Part shown: positions 44,403 through 55,734 of the stretch, in pieces
Layout of the letters: the number at the start of each line of letters is the position of its first letter
How positions within the stretch are numbered: position 1 is the stretch's first letter
Origin: Schistocerca nitens
Lineage: Eukaryota; Arthropoda; Insecta; Orthoptera; Acrididae
Length of the DNA stretch: 64,000 nucleotides
NCBI RefSeq assembly: GCF_023898315.1
Contig: NC_064622.1
Coordinates: forward strand, 351,397,234-351,461,233
Direction: 5' to 3'
Translations under genes and position numbers: made by a program
The notes under the pieces: model-generated
Databases searched by the model: none
What the model was told of the DNA's origin: nothing
The model's input: the letters and a program-made list of their open reading frames with translations, nothing else

Positions 44403-45490
44403 ATCTCCTAGGAACGTACGTAATCGGAACTCTTACATTAAACAACATATGATGAACAACACCTGTGTTGTAGCATCTGTCACTGGAGATGGGTAAGAAC
44501 CTTAGTGACACTTTCGAGCTTAATAAACGAACCCGTGATGAAACGCTATGCTCTTCTTTTGGTCTTCTCCTTTCCGTCTATCAGTCTTACAAGGCTAGAT
44601 TCCCAGAATGACAGCCGGCCGCGGTGGTCTAGCGGTTCTAGGCGCGCAGTCCGGAACCGCGCGACTGCTGCGGTCGCAGGTTCGAATCCTGCCCGGGCAT
44701 GGATGTGTGTGATGTCCTTAGGTTAGTTAGGTTTAAGTAGCTCTAAGTTCTCGGAGACTGATGACCACAGATGTTAAGTCCCATAGTGCTGAGAACCAAC
44801 CCAGAATGACAAGCAATTCTCAAGTACTGACTGAACGAGGGTTTTGTAAGCTAACTTCTGCGGATTCTTCCAATGAATCTCCGTCTGTCATTTGCCTATC
44901 TTAGGATTAGTGCCATATGTTCGTTCCATTTTAAACTGCCCCGTGCACACACTTCCATACTTAATAAATCTCACTGCTTCCAGTGAGTGACAGGCAATGG
45001 TGTAATTATACAATAACGGGAATTTCCGTTCATTTATGCAACCATCTGAAGGTCTTTCTGCTTTAAGTTACAATTTTGTAGCAACATCCACAAACAGCCT
45101 AACGAAGATCTGACGTAATCTGCTACGTAATTTACATATATTGTCAACAGTAATGATCCTATAACACTTACTTGGGGGACGCCCAAAGTTACTTTCACGT
45201 CTGAAAATTTCTCTACGTTGACAATGATATACTGTGTTACGTTTGAAAGGAACTCTTCTGTCCAGTGACACTGCTGGTCTCATATTCCGTATGCACGTAC
45301 TTTGTGTGTCAGGGGATAGTGAGAAACAGAATCTAAAGCCTTCCGGGAATCAGGGAACACATGATCAACCTGGACGTCGGTATCTACCACCTTCTGGTCT
45401 CCTGTATAAACAGACTGAGCTACGTGTCAGAACGAATGTCGACTCCTACATAGGAGACTATGGTCTGTAGAAGTGTCGTAACATGCCAGT
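44403..45490 (-). mobile_element. LINE fragment (family A) with a nested SINE
   Basis: On the - strand, frames show a DNICKLRSRLRQIFVRLFVD stretch around the catalytic LFADD position (about 45085-45150), then RRRFIGRI (about 44880), then RRAxRFITGSFIKLESVTKV near 44500-44560. The order matches the complete stretch at 54601-55494. The SINE at 44614-44799 is inserted within it. The copy is heavily mutated, more than the 54.6-kb copy. Confidence 0.75.
44614..44799 (+). mobile_element. tRNA-derived SINE (main family), + strand
   Basis: Inserted in the LINE with a 12-bp target duplication CCCAGAATGACA (44602-44613 and 44800-44811). The head has GGTCTAGCGGTTCTAGG (A box region) and GGTTCGAATCCTGC (B box). 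The tail ends in CATAGTGCTGAG. Confidence 0.92.
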
Positions 45491-45693
45491 ATGAAATGTG
45501 TTCTCAAACTCTATATCACACTGACGTCAGCGATTAAAGCCTAATTGCAATCAGCTGCTCATTGTACAGGGTACGTTTCACTCCAGCAACGACCAACAGT
45601 AGACGGCTGCTAGAAGAGGTACAGTTTCTTCCATACACTCTCTGTAAAATCGTACAGGCAATCCATCAGGCACAGTCGCATTTCTGTGTTAAG

Positions 45694-45889
45694 AGCTGGC
45701 CGCTGTGGCCCAGCAGTTCTAGGCGTTTCAGCCCGGAACCGCGTTCCTGCTACAGTCGCAGGTTCGAATCCTGCCTCGGACATGGATGTCTGTGATATCC
45801 TTAGGTTAGTTAGGTTTAAGTAGTTCTAAGTCTAGGGGACTGATGACCTCCGGTGTTAAATCCCACAGTGCTTAGAGCCATTTGAACCA
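45694..45889 (+). mobile_element. tRNA-derived SINE (main family), + strand
   Basis: An 11-bp target duplication TCTGTGTTAAG flanks it (45683-45693 and 45890-45900). It has more substitutions in the head than the 44614 copy (CCAGCAGTTCTAGG in the A-box region), so it is older. Confidence 0.9.
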
Positions 45890-46125
45890 TCTGTGTTAAG
45901 TGCTTTCAGATGCATTTGTGTCCCCTACTCACTTAATTCAATACCTGTCATTTATGAGATGGTGCTCGGTGTAAAACAGGGATCTCAGTACGATCTTTCT
46001 AAATGAAAGAATTTTGGAACAAAGAATTTAGTATTTAGGCTTCCCCTCTGTCATCCTCTCTTATGCGACATTTAGCTGTACCGGTACGGTCTATCGATTT
46101 AATATTCTTTAACAAAAGCAAAGCA

Positions 46126-46777
46126 TACAAAAATGACCCGTTTTGGAGAGATCTTTAATGTAGCGTATCACTGAAACAGCGTATTTCCGTAGTACCCAAG
46201 TATAAATACGAAAACCAACAACTATGACATGGTGGCTTTGAAAACATTGACATCAACGTGGGAACCGCTCGGTCTGCTTTTGTGAGCCAATCACAGAACA
46301 GGACAGTTGATGTTGTCAACCAATCACAGCACATAACAAGTATCTTGTCAGCCAATCGCAGTACAGAACACGTTATCACGTCAGCCAATCACAGCATGGG
46401 GCGTATGACCGAGGTGTCACATACGGAACACATAAATTTAATTGCTACTCGTTTCACTTGCAGCAATTAAAGCTGTGCTATTAGATCCGAACCTAACCGC
46501 AATCACGTAATTCTTGACGTAATATTCGGAAAAAACAAGTGTTTGTTATTCGAGTCAAGAGTATTTATTTAATTGTTACTCGTTTCACTCTCAGCAGTTT
46601 CAGCTGAACATAGCCACAATGCCGGTTACATGTACAGTGATTCGTTGACAGATTTTAGTGTTTGATGATCTAAATTGCTGTATGTGATGGTTTTCGTATT
46701 TATACTTGCCTGTTGCAAAAATGTGCAGTTTCAATGATACATCACATTAAAGATCTCTTCAAAACGCATTTTTGGTA
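46126..46777. mobile_element. MITE-like element with ~95-bp inverted repeats and CCAAT array
   Basis: The left arm (about 46126-46222) and the right arm (about 46683-46777) are inverted copies sharing GAGATCTTTAATGT, then GTATCA(C/T)TGAAAC and AAGTATAAATACGAAAACCA. Between them is a four-unit 33-bp tandem array and two related copies of TACTCGTTTCACT at 46446 and 46579. No transposase is encoded, so it is non-autonomous. The superfamily is unknown and no clear target duplication was found. Confidence 0.7.
46283..46400 (+). repeat. 33-bp tandem repeat carrying four CCAATCACAG motifs
   Basis: CCAATCACAG or CCAATCGCAG starts at 46287, 46320, 46352 and 46385, with spacing 33, 32 and 33 bases. 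Each is preceded by TTGTCA or CGTCAG-type sequence. Regular CCAAT boxes resemble NF-Y sites and could act as a promoter, but this may be only a chance of the repeat unit. Confidence 0.85.
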
Positions 46778-48403
46778 CGTTTTTTTGTGCTAAAGCAGAG
46801 ACGCGCACACTTCAGCTTGCAGGCGGCGTGATACACGCTATTGATCTCATGGCGGCACTGTCCTCACCGTTCGTTCTTGTAAATTTTTTTTCACTCATAA
46901 TGCATTCCCTCATGGAACGCAGAGGGAACGCCCTTGTAGTACTTAGTTCTTTCGAGCTATGTTAGTCTGGCCGGAATTGGGGCAGGGGTGATCCCAGTTC
47001 GGAACAACAATTTGCTTCATTGTAAGTTATTTCTGAAACTGCACACTTGCGCAACAATGCAGTAGCGGCAACAAAATCTGCGCTTCTGCACAGGGTTCTG
47101 CAGGGAATGACATTCCTTCGTCGTCAGTGGTTCGTGTTTTCTACAGAACATCCCTTGTCAGTGAACTTCTTCGGCCTACTAATCAGAGCGGTGCTGTTTT
47201 CGCAATGAAGATAAGTAACAATTTTGTGTATTGCTCTGAACCTGTAAGAACTAACCTCACAATCATGCGTCAGTAATATATAAGAAAAGTATAAAATTTA
47301 AATAAAGTGGATGCTAGTGGAACAAATGACGTGAAGTAATAAGAATTTATTTTACTGTTGCGTTTCACTAGTCACAGTGAGCGGTTTGCCGCCCGCTTTA
47401 GCAGCAAGTCTGCACACCCACGCGCTAAAGCAGCGAAAAATTTAACGCCGATCTATAAAACCTTGACTTACTTAACATCGCAGAATTTTACTTCTGCACA
47501 GACCAGTCGTAACTGAAACTGGAGTAAATTGGACTGTTATTCTTTACAACTCGTGAATCTGTTTTTGTAATCTTGAACAATGCAAATGCTGTAGTTACAG
47601 AAAATCTATCTGATATATGAGTCACCAGAACTGAAAGTGTATGTATTTATTAACTTCAACAAAATTAATTGGAAAGCAAAGCTTTAACTTAATATGCGAC
47701 CCGTGAAATTTTGTGTTGTGTGATGTAATGCTACAATGAATAACGCCACAATATGTGACTTGCAATTCCAACGCACAACCTAACTGGATAAAAATGCTGG
47801 ATAAATTTACCAAACGGATTTTGAAAGCATAAATACACACGCAAGTGTAACATTGCACTGTGAGAGTAAAACTGTCTGCATAAGAAATGTAATCAGAACT
47901 GAACTTCGCTTAAACAGACCTGATAACGATATCTGAGAAGCAGCACCTGACTCTGAATGGCTTTATTATGTTCTGACTGTACTGTAACTGCCTCTAACAA
48001 ATTTGTGTGGCTCACCTGTTGCAACGGAAGCTTAGTACTGCTCGAAGTGATGAACACATAATATGCAGCGCAGCAACAATCGAGCTAAACAGGAAAGAGA
48101 AAGCATTGCACAGTGCAGTGTGAGGACGTGCAACTGTTCTAAGGAACTCATGTCTCAGTTGTAAGCACTGTGTTCCACAACGTACAATGTGGCGTCACAA
48201 ATAATCAGAAAATATGAAATTGTTTCGTGAGGGGACGGTAGTGGAATTTGAATTTGCAAAATAATTAAATGGAGACAAACCTTTGAAAACTGTATTGCAA
48301 AACTGAAACTCATTGTCCAAACACGACGTATTACACTCATCTTCACAAAAAGTACCCTTTATTAACAAATATGGCTCTGCTATGCGACTATTACTGAAAA
48401 TGG
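46778..48403. other. No recognised feature
   Basis: About 1.6 kb of AT-rich sequence. No coding frame, transposon end or structured RNA was recognised. Confidence 0.4.
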
Positions 48404-48586
48404 CTCTAAGCACTATGGGACTTAACATCTGAGGTCATCAGTCCCCTAGACTTAGAACTACTTAAACCTAACTAACCTCAGGACATCACACACACCCATG
48501 CCCGAGGCAGGATTCGAACCTGCGACCATTGCAACAGCGCGGTTCCGGACTGAAGCGCCTAGAGCCGCTCGGCTACAGCGGCCGGC
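48404..48586 (-). mobile_element. tRNA-derived SINE (main family), - strand
   Basis: Flanked by an 8-bp repeat GAAAATGG (48396-48403 and 48587-48594). The part of the tail with the AGCCATTTGAACC motif is short here, so the 3' end is truncated or eroded. Box B reads GGTTCGAATCCTGC on the - strand. Confidence 0.85.
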
Positions 48587-48859
48587 GAAAATGGTGAAGG
48601 AGTGATAAGTCTATTACTTCTGAGTGCAAGCCATGTGAGCTGGTAGCTTTAATTACTTTCACCTGAACAATGAACTACCTCCCAACTAATACAGAATAAA
48701 TTCCAATAAAACTTTCCGTTTTCCGAACACGTCACAGTTATATGCAAGCAACCAATGCAGCAACAATTTTACCTCATAATCTTCACTTGTCCAATAAATC
48801 TGTGCCAAATCATAATTCAAAATTCATCTTTCTCTTTATCTTGATCTCTTTTTTCTGCA

Positions 48860-49172
48860 AGCTATTTCTGACCGCTCGGTACCATAGCCAACACACGACT
48901 CTCTCACAAGGTTGTCATCCTCAGGCGTCACTGGATGCCGATGTCGAGGGGCATGTAGTCAGCACACCGCTCTCCCGGCCGTAGACCAGTTTACGAGACC
49001 GGAGCTCCCCAGTTGACCTCACAAGGGCTGAGTGCACCCCGCGTGCCAACAGCGTTCGGAAGATCGGATGGTCACCCATCCAAGTGCTAGCCCTGGCCGA
49101 CAGCGCTTAACGTCGGTGATCTAACGGGAACTGGTGTTACCACTGAAGCAAGGCAAAGTACTACTGGCAACC
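48860..49172 (-). mobile_element. 5S-rRNA-derived SINE, - strand
   Basis: The right-hand part (about 49065-49172) reversed follows insect 5S rRNA: GATCACCGACGTTAAGCGCT, then CACTTGGATGGGTGACC-like sequence, where internal control region elements lie. The left part is an unrelated body with GAGAGCGGTGTGCTGAC, shared with 24204 and 51984. This is the SINE3-type structure. It is not a 5S gene because the 5S part is diverged and fused to the body. Confidence 0.75.
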
Positions 49173-49253
49173 AAAGGTCACAGTGCTTGTACTCAGAAGC
49201 TCAGTGGTGTAATACGACTATCGAAAACTACTGTTTAAAAAAAGTTTAGTGTA

Positions 49254-50540
49254 CAAGGTGTACAACTTTGCTTCCGCCGTTTTTTCCCCAACATTTGAGG
49301 CTTTAATGAAACAAATTGGTTAGACATGTATCATTCAAAGTATTTTCCATCGCTGGCCACTACTTTCTCCCATCTTTCGGGCAGTGTACGAATCCCGCGT
49401 CGAAAAAATTGTTCATCTTCTGAAGTGATCCACGATTCGATACAATTTCGTACTTCTTCATGAGATGGGAAGTATTGGTCAGCCAGGCCATGCGCCATTG
49501 ATCTAAACAGGTGATAGTCAGAGGGAGCAATGTCTGGAGAATACGGCGGGTGGGGCAGGACTTCCCATTTTAATGTTTCCAAGTACGTTTTGACCTCTTT
49601 TGCAACGTGGGGTCCAGCGTTGTCGTGCTGCAAAATCAGTTTGTCGTGCCTCTCGCTGCATTGCGGCCATTTGTCTTTTAATGCTCTGCTCAAACGCATT
49701 AATTGCATTCGATAACGAGCACCTGTGACTATTTCACTTGGTTTTAACACCTCATAGTACACGACGCCGAGCTGGTCCCACCAAATGCAGAGCATGATCT
49801 CGGAGCCGTGAATATTCGGTTTGGCCATCGACGTGGAAGCATGGCCAGGATATCACCATGATTTTTTGCGTTTAGTGTTATCGTAATGAACCCATTTTTC
49901 GTCCCCGTCACAATGAGATGCAGAAATCTCTTCCGTATTTGCCTCTGAAACAACTGTTCACAAACACACAAACGCCGTTCAATGACTCTCGGTTTCAGCT
50001 CAAACGGGACCCAAGTTCCTTCTTTCTGAATCATGTACATAGTCTTGAGACGTTTTGAAATGGCTTGCTGTGTCACTCCCACTAATCGTGCCAATTCTTC
50101 TTGAGTTTGACGCGAGTCTTCACTCAGCAATGTCTCCAATTCTGCATCTTCGAAAACATCCTCTCTTCCACCAATATGCCGGTCTACGACGTTAAAATCA
50201 CCGTTCCTGAAGCGTTGAAACCACTCACGACAAGTTCTTTTACTAACAGAGTCCTTACCATACGTACTTGGGAACATTCGATGAGACTCAGCCGCTGTTT
50301 TCTTCATACTGGAACAAAATAGTAACACCTCCCGCAAATGACGAGACTTAGGCTCGTAAACTGACATTTTCAATGAAGAACAACTTTATCATATAGACAC
50401 AAATCGACTAATGTTTTAATGAGGTTATGTTGACCGATGTCCAAGCTAAATGCCGGACGTCTGCGATTTGTTTCTTTCGACCGCTACTTACCGTTGTCGC
50501 CACCTATCGGCAAACGGCGGGAACAAAGTTGTACACCTTG
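49254..50540 (-). mobile_element. Mos1-like mariner (mauritiana subfamily), 1287 bp
   Basis: Ends are inverted repeats of about 28 bases, beginning CAAGGTGTACAACTTTG on both sides, flanked by TA at 49252-49253 and 50541-50542. Length equals that of Mos1 within a base. The - strand transposase starts at 50373. It has LLFCSSMKKTAAESHRMF, KRTCREWFQRFRNGDF, the second helix-turn-helix GVTQQAISKRL and WVPFELKPR, then FLHLIVTG. After a frameshift come PNIHGSEIMLCIWWDQLG, LILQHDNAGPHVAK and HPPYSPDIAPSDYHLFRSM, ending SDGKYFE. The first catalytic Asp is shifted out of frame by one extra base, and one stop follows, so it is inactive but only lightly damaged. Confidence 0.93.
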
Positions 50541-50542
50541 TA

Positions 50543-51983
50543 CAAATATGAAATGTGACACATCCAATGAAAATCTAAAGCTCACATAACTTTCCTTGGA
50601 TACCAGAACTGAACTAGACACCTTGCACAGTGTAAGTACCATGTGACGAGTTTCATGTAACGAAGAGAAAGAGCAGATGTAAAAAAAAAAAATCGGGTTC
50701 GGAAAGTTGAGGAGCCTTAAAGTTGCCGCCCAGTAGTTTGCATAGAAATGGTCGCGGTGGCCAATGAGTCGGCGAGGCTCGGGTCTGCTTTCTCGAGCAG
50801 TCACTCATATCTGCGAGGAAGAAAGCACGCTGGGCATCCCGCTGGTTTTTTGCGCTGCAGTCCCGGGACGACTCGGCGGCAGGAACCGCCTGCCCGGTTT
50901 TTCGTCTCCGCCGCAGCCTCCCCGCGGTTTTGCGCCGTCCGTGGGGTGGGCACACCACCGGTGAAAGCAGTTATATCAGAGTTCGGCTTCTCCTCTTTTT
51001 TTGATTCCGCGATCGCCTTGGTTTCTCCGCAGCTGGAACGTGCGGTTTCTAGTACAGCCGTAGCTGCAAACGTGCTTCGTACCACTCTAAACTTAAAAAA
51101 GGAAAAGAAAAGAAAGTCACTGCAGTGGAAGCTGGGCTTTGCGTAATCTCACCAGGATTGTCTCACGCGAGACAAACCGACCGCTCTGCAGGCATTCTGG
51201 AAGACAGTCCGGCAGGAACCCGTGACACGCCGATTTTCACCTCAAGCGGAACCAGGAATGAGGCTTGCGGTGTCGCAGGAAAATGTCTTATTGTCCCTGT
51301 CTTCTGTTTTTTTTACGAAAGAGTCTGCTTCCGTAAATACGCCACTGAAAACTTGGTTCTTCGTACGCTACGCTACGAACGGCTTATGCGAGGGGACTTC
51401 TAAAAGTAACGTATGTATTCCCACTGCAAAACTCTTGCACAACTGGAGCGGCGCCCTGTGAGAAGATAGTACACGTTCTGGGTTTATTGAAGAAACAGTG
51501 CGACCTCCATATGGTTAACAGGTGTATCACAGTGTGCGACTGAACTGGCGCTGCAACTTACCCCAAATCTTAGAGTGCGATCCTTGTGTTGCAAAATGTC
51601 AAAATTTCACATTTACTTTCCGTGAAATTCTGGTGATATATGAGGCAAATGTAATGTTTCGTCGAGCTATAGACAAATGATTTCAATTTGAGCAGCGCCG
51701 CACGGCAGAGATCAGAAAAGAGCTTCTTATACTCGCTTTAAACTCGTCAGCGAGTCCTGTAATGTCATCTCCGAACTCGCCGTGTCCGTGTTCCCGTAGA
51801 CGACTCCTGAGTGTCCGCCGCAGCCCACTCGTCACCTGAGTGTATTGTCGGGTACATGTAGTGTCGACTCACTCAGAAATGAGGGCGAGTAGACAAGTTC
51901 CCCACACATAACAGCGGACTTGCGGCATTCCTGCTACATTCGCTATTATCTTGAAAGAAATTTCCACCATTAAACTGCAACTT
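50543..51983. other. Unassigned region with a GC-rich island
   Basis: From about 50740 to 51250 the sequence is GC- and CpG-rich, unlike the neighbourhood. It holds a 132-codon open frame at 50748-51146 (+) and antisense frames, all Ala/Ser/Arg-rich and without recognisable domains. It could be a CpG island or a piece of a GC-rich repeat. The rest is unassigned. Confidence 0.35.
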
Positions 51984-52308
51984 GGCAACGACCTTGCCGC
52001 AGTGCATACACCGGTTCCCGCGAGATCACCGAAGTTAAGCGCTGTCGAGCGTGGTGGGCACTTGGATGGGCGACCATCCAGGCCGCCATCCGCTGTTGCC
52101 ATTTTTCGGGGTGCACTCAGCCTCGTGATGCCAATTGAAGAGCTACTCTACCGAATAGTAGCGGCTTTGGTTAAGAATAGCATCATAACGACCGGAGAGC
52201 GGTGTGCTGACCCCATGCCCCTCCTATACGCATCCTCCACAGGGTAACACGGCGGTCGGATGGTCCCGGTAGGCCACTCGTGGCCTGAAGATGGAGTGCT
52301 TTTTTTAA
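51984..52308 (+). mobile_element. 5S-rRNA-derived SINE, + strand
   Basis: The head, 51984-52100, follows insect 5S rRNA: GGCAACGACCTTGCCGC, GAGATCACCGAAGTTAAGC, GGGCACTTGGATGGGCGACC, ending CCGCTGTTGCC. Then an unrelated body with GTGCACTCAGCCTCGTGATG and GGAGAGCGGTGTGCTGACC, ending near a T-run at 52301. The head is closer to 5S than in the 48860 copy. Confidence 0.8.
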
Positions 52309-53306
52309 ACTGCAAATTACTACTCATTTATTTCACGAAATAAAGATTTCTGCTTTATAGTCATTCGCAAGTGGAAGTTGAAAAGTTACGAAATATCCGC
52401 CCTGCCAAAATAAGGAGCAAGTTATACAGGATGTAAATTTTAAGTTGACAAACCAGAATAACTCGAAAAATAAGCTTCACACGAAAAAATGTGTGGAATC
52501 CAAAGTTGACTATTTTCGAGGGGTTCATCTGCTGGTGCTAAAATTAGTCCGCCACCCCAGCCCCCTGGGGGTGGGGCGGGACGAAACTTTAAAATCTCAA
52601 ATGGGAACCTCCATTTCTTTGCAGAATCAGATTCTACATAAAAACTACGTACATTTTGTCTTAAACATTTGTTTTGATTCTTGGTAGTTGGCGCTGTAAT
52701 TCAAGAAAATCCATGTTCTCATTTTTTCATTGAAAATGGTTACGGATAAATAGAAAATACTTATTTACTTCGTAAATTTTGATTCGTTAAAACTAAAACT
52801 CTCCCTCTCTCCCCATCGGGTAAGGTTTGAGAGAGAGAAATTAGAGTTTTACAAGTGTTGACCCAAATATTAATTTTTTCCGCAGATTCGGATAAGTTTT
52901 GTTTGTTTCATGGTCATGAGGCCATACGACTTTTAATTATCAAACAAATCATCTGACTAGTTAACTAACTAACCAGATATCCTACTTACTAACGAGCGAA
53001 CTCATTAACTCACAGAGTAAACAAAGTAAAAGACTAACTGAGGAAAAGACTAACCCAAATATTTTTGTCAACATTTGTAAAAGATTCTTGGTCAGCCACA
53101 ATACCGCAGAGCTTAATTTATGAAGTCTCCTCCCATCTCAGAATTCTACAGTGCTATACAATTTCAACTCGAGAAAGGATAGTAAATAACAAAATTTTAC
53201 TTACTGTGTGAATTATTATAGTAAGAAGAACGTATGTTTAAAATTTAGGTGATTTTGGTATACATACGGCGCCATATTTACCACACACAGTGGCCGCCTC
53301 TGGTTC
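52309..53306. other. Spacer with palindromic repeat-like sequence
   Basis: No gene. At about 52420-52440 TATACAGGATGTAAATTTTA looks like the end of a small DNA transposon. A GC hairpin (CACCCCAGCCCCCTGGGGG and onward, 52552-52577) and an imperfect inverted repeat around ACTCTCCCTCTCT and AGAGAGAGAAATTAGAG (52797-52850) lie in the same block. This suggests a repeat, but no matching far end was found. Confidence 0.4.
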
Positions 53307-53519
53307 AAAAATGGTTCAAATGTCTCTGAGCACTATGGGACTTAACTTCTGAGGTCATCAGTCCCCTAGAACTTAGAACTACTTAAACCTAAATAACCTA
53401 AGGACATCACACGCATCCATGCCCGAGGCAGGATTCGAACCTGCGACCGTAGCGGTCACGCGGTTCCAGACTGTAGCGTCTAGAACCGCTCGGTCACTCC
53501 GGCCGGCGGCGCCTCTGGT
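53307..53519 (-). mobile_element. tRNA-derived SINE (main family), - strand
   Basis: A full-length copy with a 12-bp target duplication CGCCTCTGGTTC (53295-53306 and 53520-53531). On the - strand it has the GCCGGCCGGAGTGACCGAG head, the B box GGTTCGAATCCTGC and the AACCATTTTTG tail. Confidence 0.92.
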
Positions 53520-54352
53520 TCCGACCCAGCTGGATAACGAGTCGAACTGACCTAACATGACAGATAAGTCATTGCATGCTGCTTATTAGTTCAGTCATTT
53601 GGTAGTTTTACCAGGAAAGTTTCCGGGAGCTTTAAAAAACTGGTATTTTTATAAAAGTCGACGTGTTTTTCTCGAAGTCTTACTTTGCCGCCTCATATCT
53701 TTCCCCTTGAGCCGCAATATTTGCAAAGTGGCACCCAACACGCGTTTTATAGTATCCTCCGTAGGCCGAATCCCTGTCTCATACACTACAGTACTGCAAA
53801 ATTTAGCACACTCTCCTTCACTTTCCTATCCTTGATGGACCCGGTTGAGCGAGCTCATCGTCTTCAGTACCGAGTGAAACGTCACAATTAGAAAATCTTT
53901 CACGTTATGCGCGATGGGATTATCAGACTCGTTGCAATCCTTCTTTTCCTCGATTTAGTCACACGTTTGCAATGAGAACAATCTCTGTTTCTTCCGCTTC
54001 GTCGCAATCTTGTAGTGGAACTTGCGAATTACCATAGATATCACTGCTGTTCGTGCAAATAACAAGCTTTTGAATTCAGCCTTTCTGCATTCGTAGATTC
54101 TCTGATGTCCCTTTCTGCATTTGCAAGTAATGCGTTTTCAGAAGGTTTCCGGATCTGGGGCTCGAGCATGATGACAAATATTAGTCCATTTTTGCTTTGA
54201 TTCCATCCCCCACTGCTCGACGTTTTGTTCAACTCCATAGCATTGCTGAACCTAGTGATAGGTTCGGAACGAATTTCGTCGTGCTGCTGCTTCAGTCTGT
54301 GATAGTGATGCAATAGTAAATTCATTTTTATTTGCTGAGGAAATTGGAAATT
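53520..54352. other. No recognised feature
   Basis: About 0.8 kb. Short open frames on both strands are not supported by domains. Confidence 0.4.
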
Positions 54353-54356
54353 TGTA

Positions 54357-54561
54357 GTAAGTTTTAAGGGACAAAACTGCTGAGGTCATCGGTCCCTAGG
54401 CTTACACACATCTTAATCTAACTTAAACTAACTTACGCTAAGGACAACACACACACACACACACACACACCCATGCCCGAGGGAGGACTCGAAACTCTGA
54501 CGGAAGGAGCCGCGCGAACCGCGGCAAGGCGCTGGAGACCACGTGGCTGCCCCCCGCGCCT
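54357..54561 (-). mobile_element. tRNA-derived SINE (third family), - strand
   Basis: On the - strand the head (about 54480-54561) has a tRNA-like layout with GTTTCGAGTCCTCCCTCGG as a decayed B box. The body then has GTCCTTAGCGTAAGTTAG and a tail with CCTCAGCAGTTTTGTCCC. A (CA)n stretch of about 12 units lies at 54449-54471. It is related to, but distinct from, the main SINE family, which has GTCCTTAGGTTAGTTAGG. Confidence 0.65.
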
Positions 54562-54576
54562 GTATGCTGAGTTTGT

Positions 54577-55568
54577 GAAATACGTGTTTCTATAGTTGCA
54601 TTGCAGTATCGACCTCGTTTGCAAATGGAATTCTTTCTTGAGTTCCTCCAGGCGGTAGTGCTCGGCACCATGTTCTGTTATTTATTGTTTACAATATACA
54701 TAAATGACTTAGTTGACAACATCGGTAGCTCCGTGAGGCTATTTGCAGATGACACGGTTGTCTACAAGAAAGTAGCAACATCAGAAGACTCGTACGTACT
54801 CCAGGAAGACCTGCAGAGGATTAATGAATGGTGCGACAGCTGGCAGCTTTCCCTAAACGTAGATAAATGTAATATAATGCGCATACATAGGGGCAGAAAT
54901 CCATTCCAGTACGATTATGCCATAGGTGGTAAATCATTGGAAGCGGTAACGACCGTAAAATACTTAGGAGTTACTATCCGGAGCGATCTGAAGTGGAATG
55001 ATCACATAAAACAAATAGTGGGAAAAGCAGGCGCCAGGTTGAGATTCATAGGAAGAATTCTAAGAAAATGTGACTCATCGACGAAAGAAGTAGCTTACAA
55101 AACGCTTGTTCGTCCGATTCTTGAGTATTGCTCATCAGTATGGGACCCTTACCAGGTTGGATTAATAGAAGAGATAGACATGATCCAGCGAAAAGCAGCG
55201 CGATTCGTCATGGGGACATTTAGTCAGCACGAGAGCGTTACGGAGATGCTGAACAAGCTCCAGTGGCGGACACTTCAAGAAAGGCGTTACGCAATACGGA
55301 GAGGTTTATTATCGAAATTACGAGAGAGCACATTCCGGGAAGAGATGGGCAACATATTACTACCGCCCACATATATCTCGCGTAATGATCACAACGAAAA
55401 GATCCGAGAAATTAGAGCAAATACGGAGACTTACAAGCAGTCGTTCTTCCCACGCACAATTCGTGAATGGAACAGGGAAGGGGGGATCAGATAGTGGTAC
55501 AATAAGTACCCTCCGCCACACACCGTAAGGTGGCTCGCGGAGTATAGATGTAGATGTAGATGTAGATA
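54577..55568 (+). mobile_element. LINE (family A), best-preserved copy, reverse-transcriptase half
   Basis: A frame from 54601 to 55494 runs without a stop through the second half of the reverse transcriptase: LLFTIYINDLVDNIGSS, the catalytic LFADDTVVY (FADD at 54742-54753), INEWCDSWQLSLNVDKCN, YLGVTIRSDLKWNDHI, RLRFIGRILRKCDSSTKEVA, LVRPILEYCSSVWDPYQVGL and the C-terminal SFFPRTIREWNREGG. The 3' UTR has CACACCGTAAGGTGGCTCGC and ends in four TAGATG units (55544-55568). The copy is 5'-truncated, so the endonuclease and the first half of the reverse transcriptase are absent. It is clearly younger than the other family A copies. Confidence 0.92.
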
Positions 55569-55734
55569 CGGTATTGTGCATCGAATGCGAAGACTCAACA
55601 GTCGCTCTACCACAATCATCAGTACGAACTCCAACAAGTTCTGAAATGCTTTTTTCATCCATAATTTACGCACGCTGTACGGAGTATTGCGATCACTACA
55701 AAATCTGCTGTTATCTCAGTTGTGGATGGTAACT

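Noticed and set aside
50748-51146. A 132-codon gene in the GC-rich island
   Set aside because: No domain, no splice or poly(A) context, and equally long antisense frames; composition explains it.
48860-52308. 5S rRNA genes
   Set aside because: The 5S-like parts are diverged and fused to a common unrelated body, as in 5S-derived SINEs.
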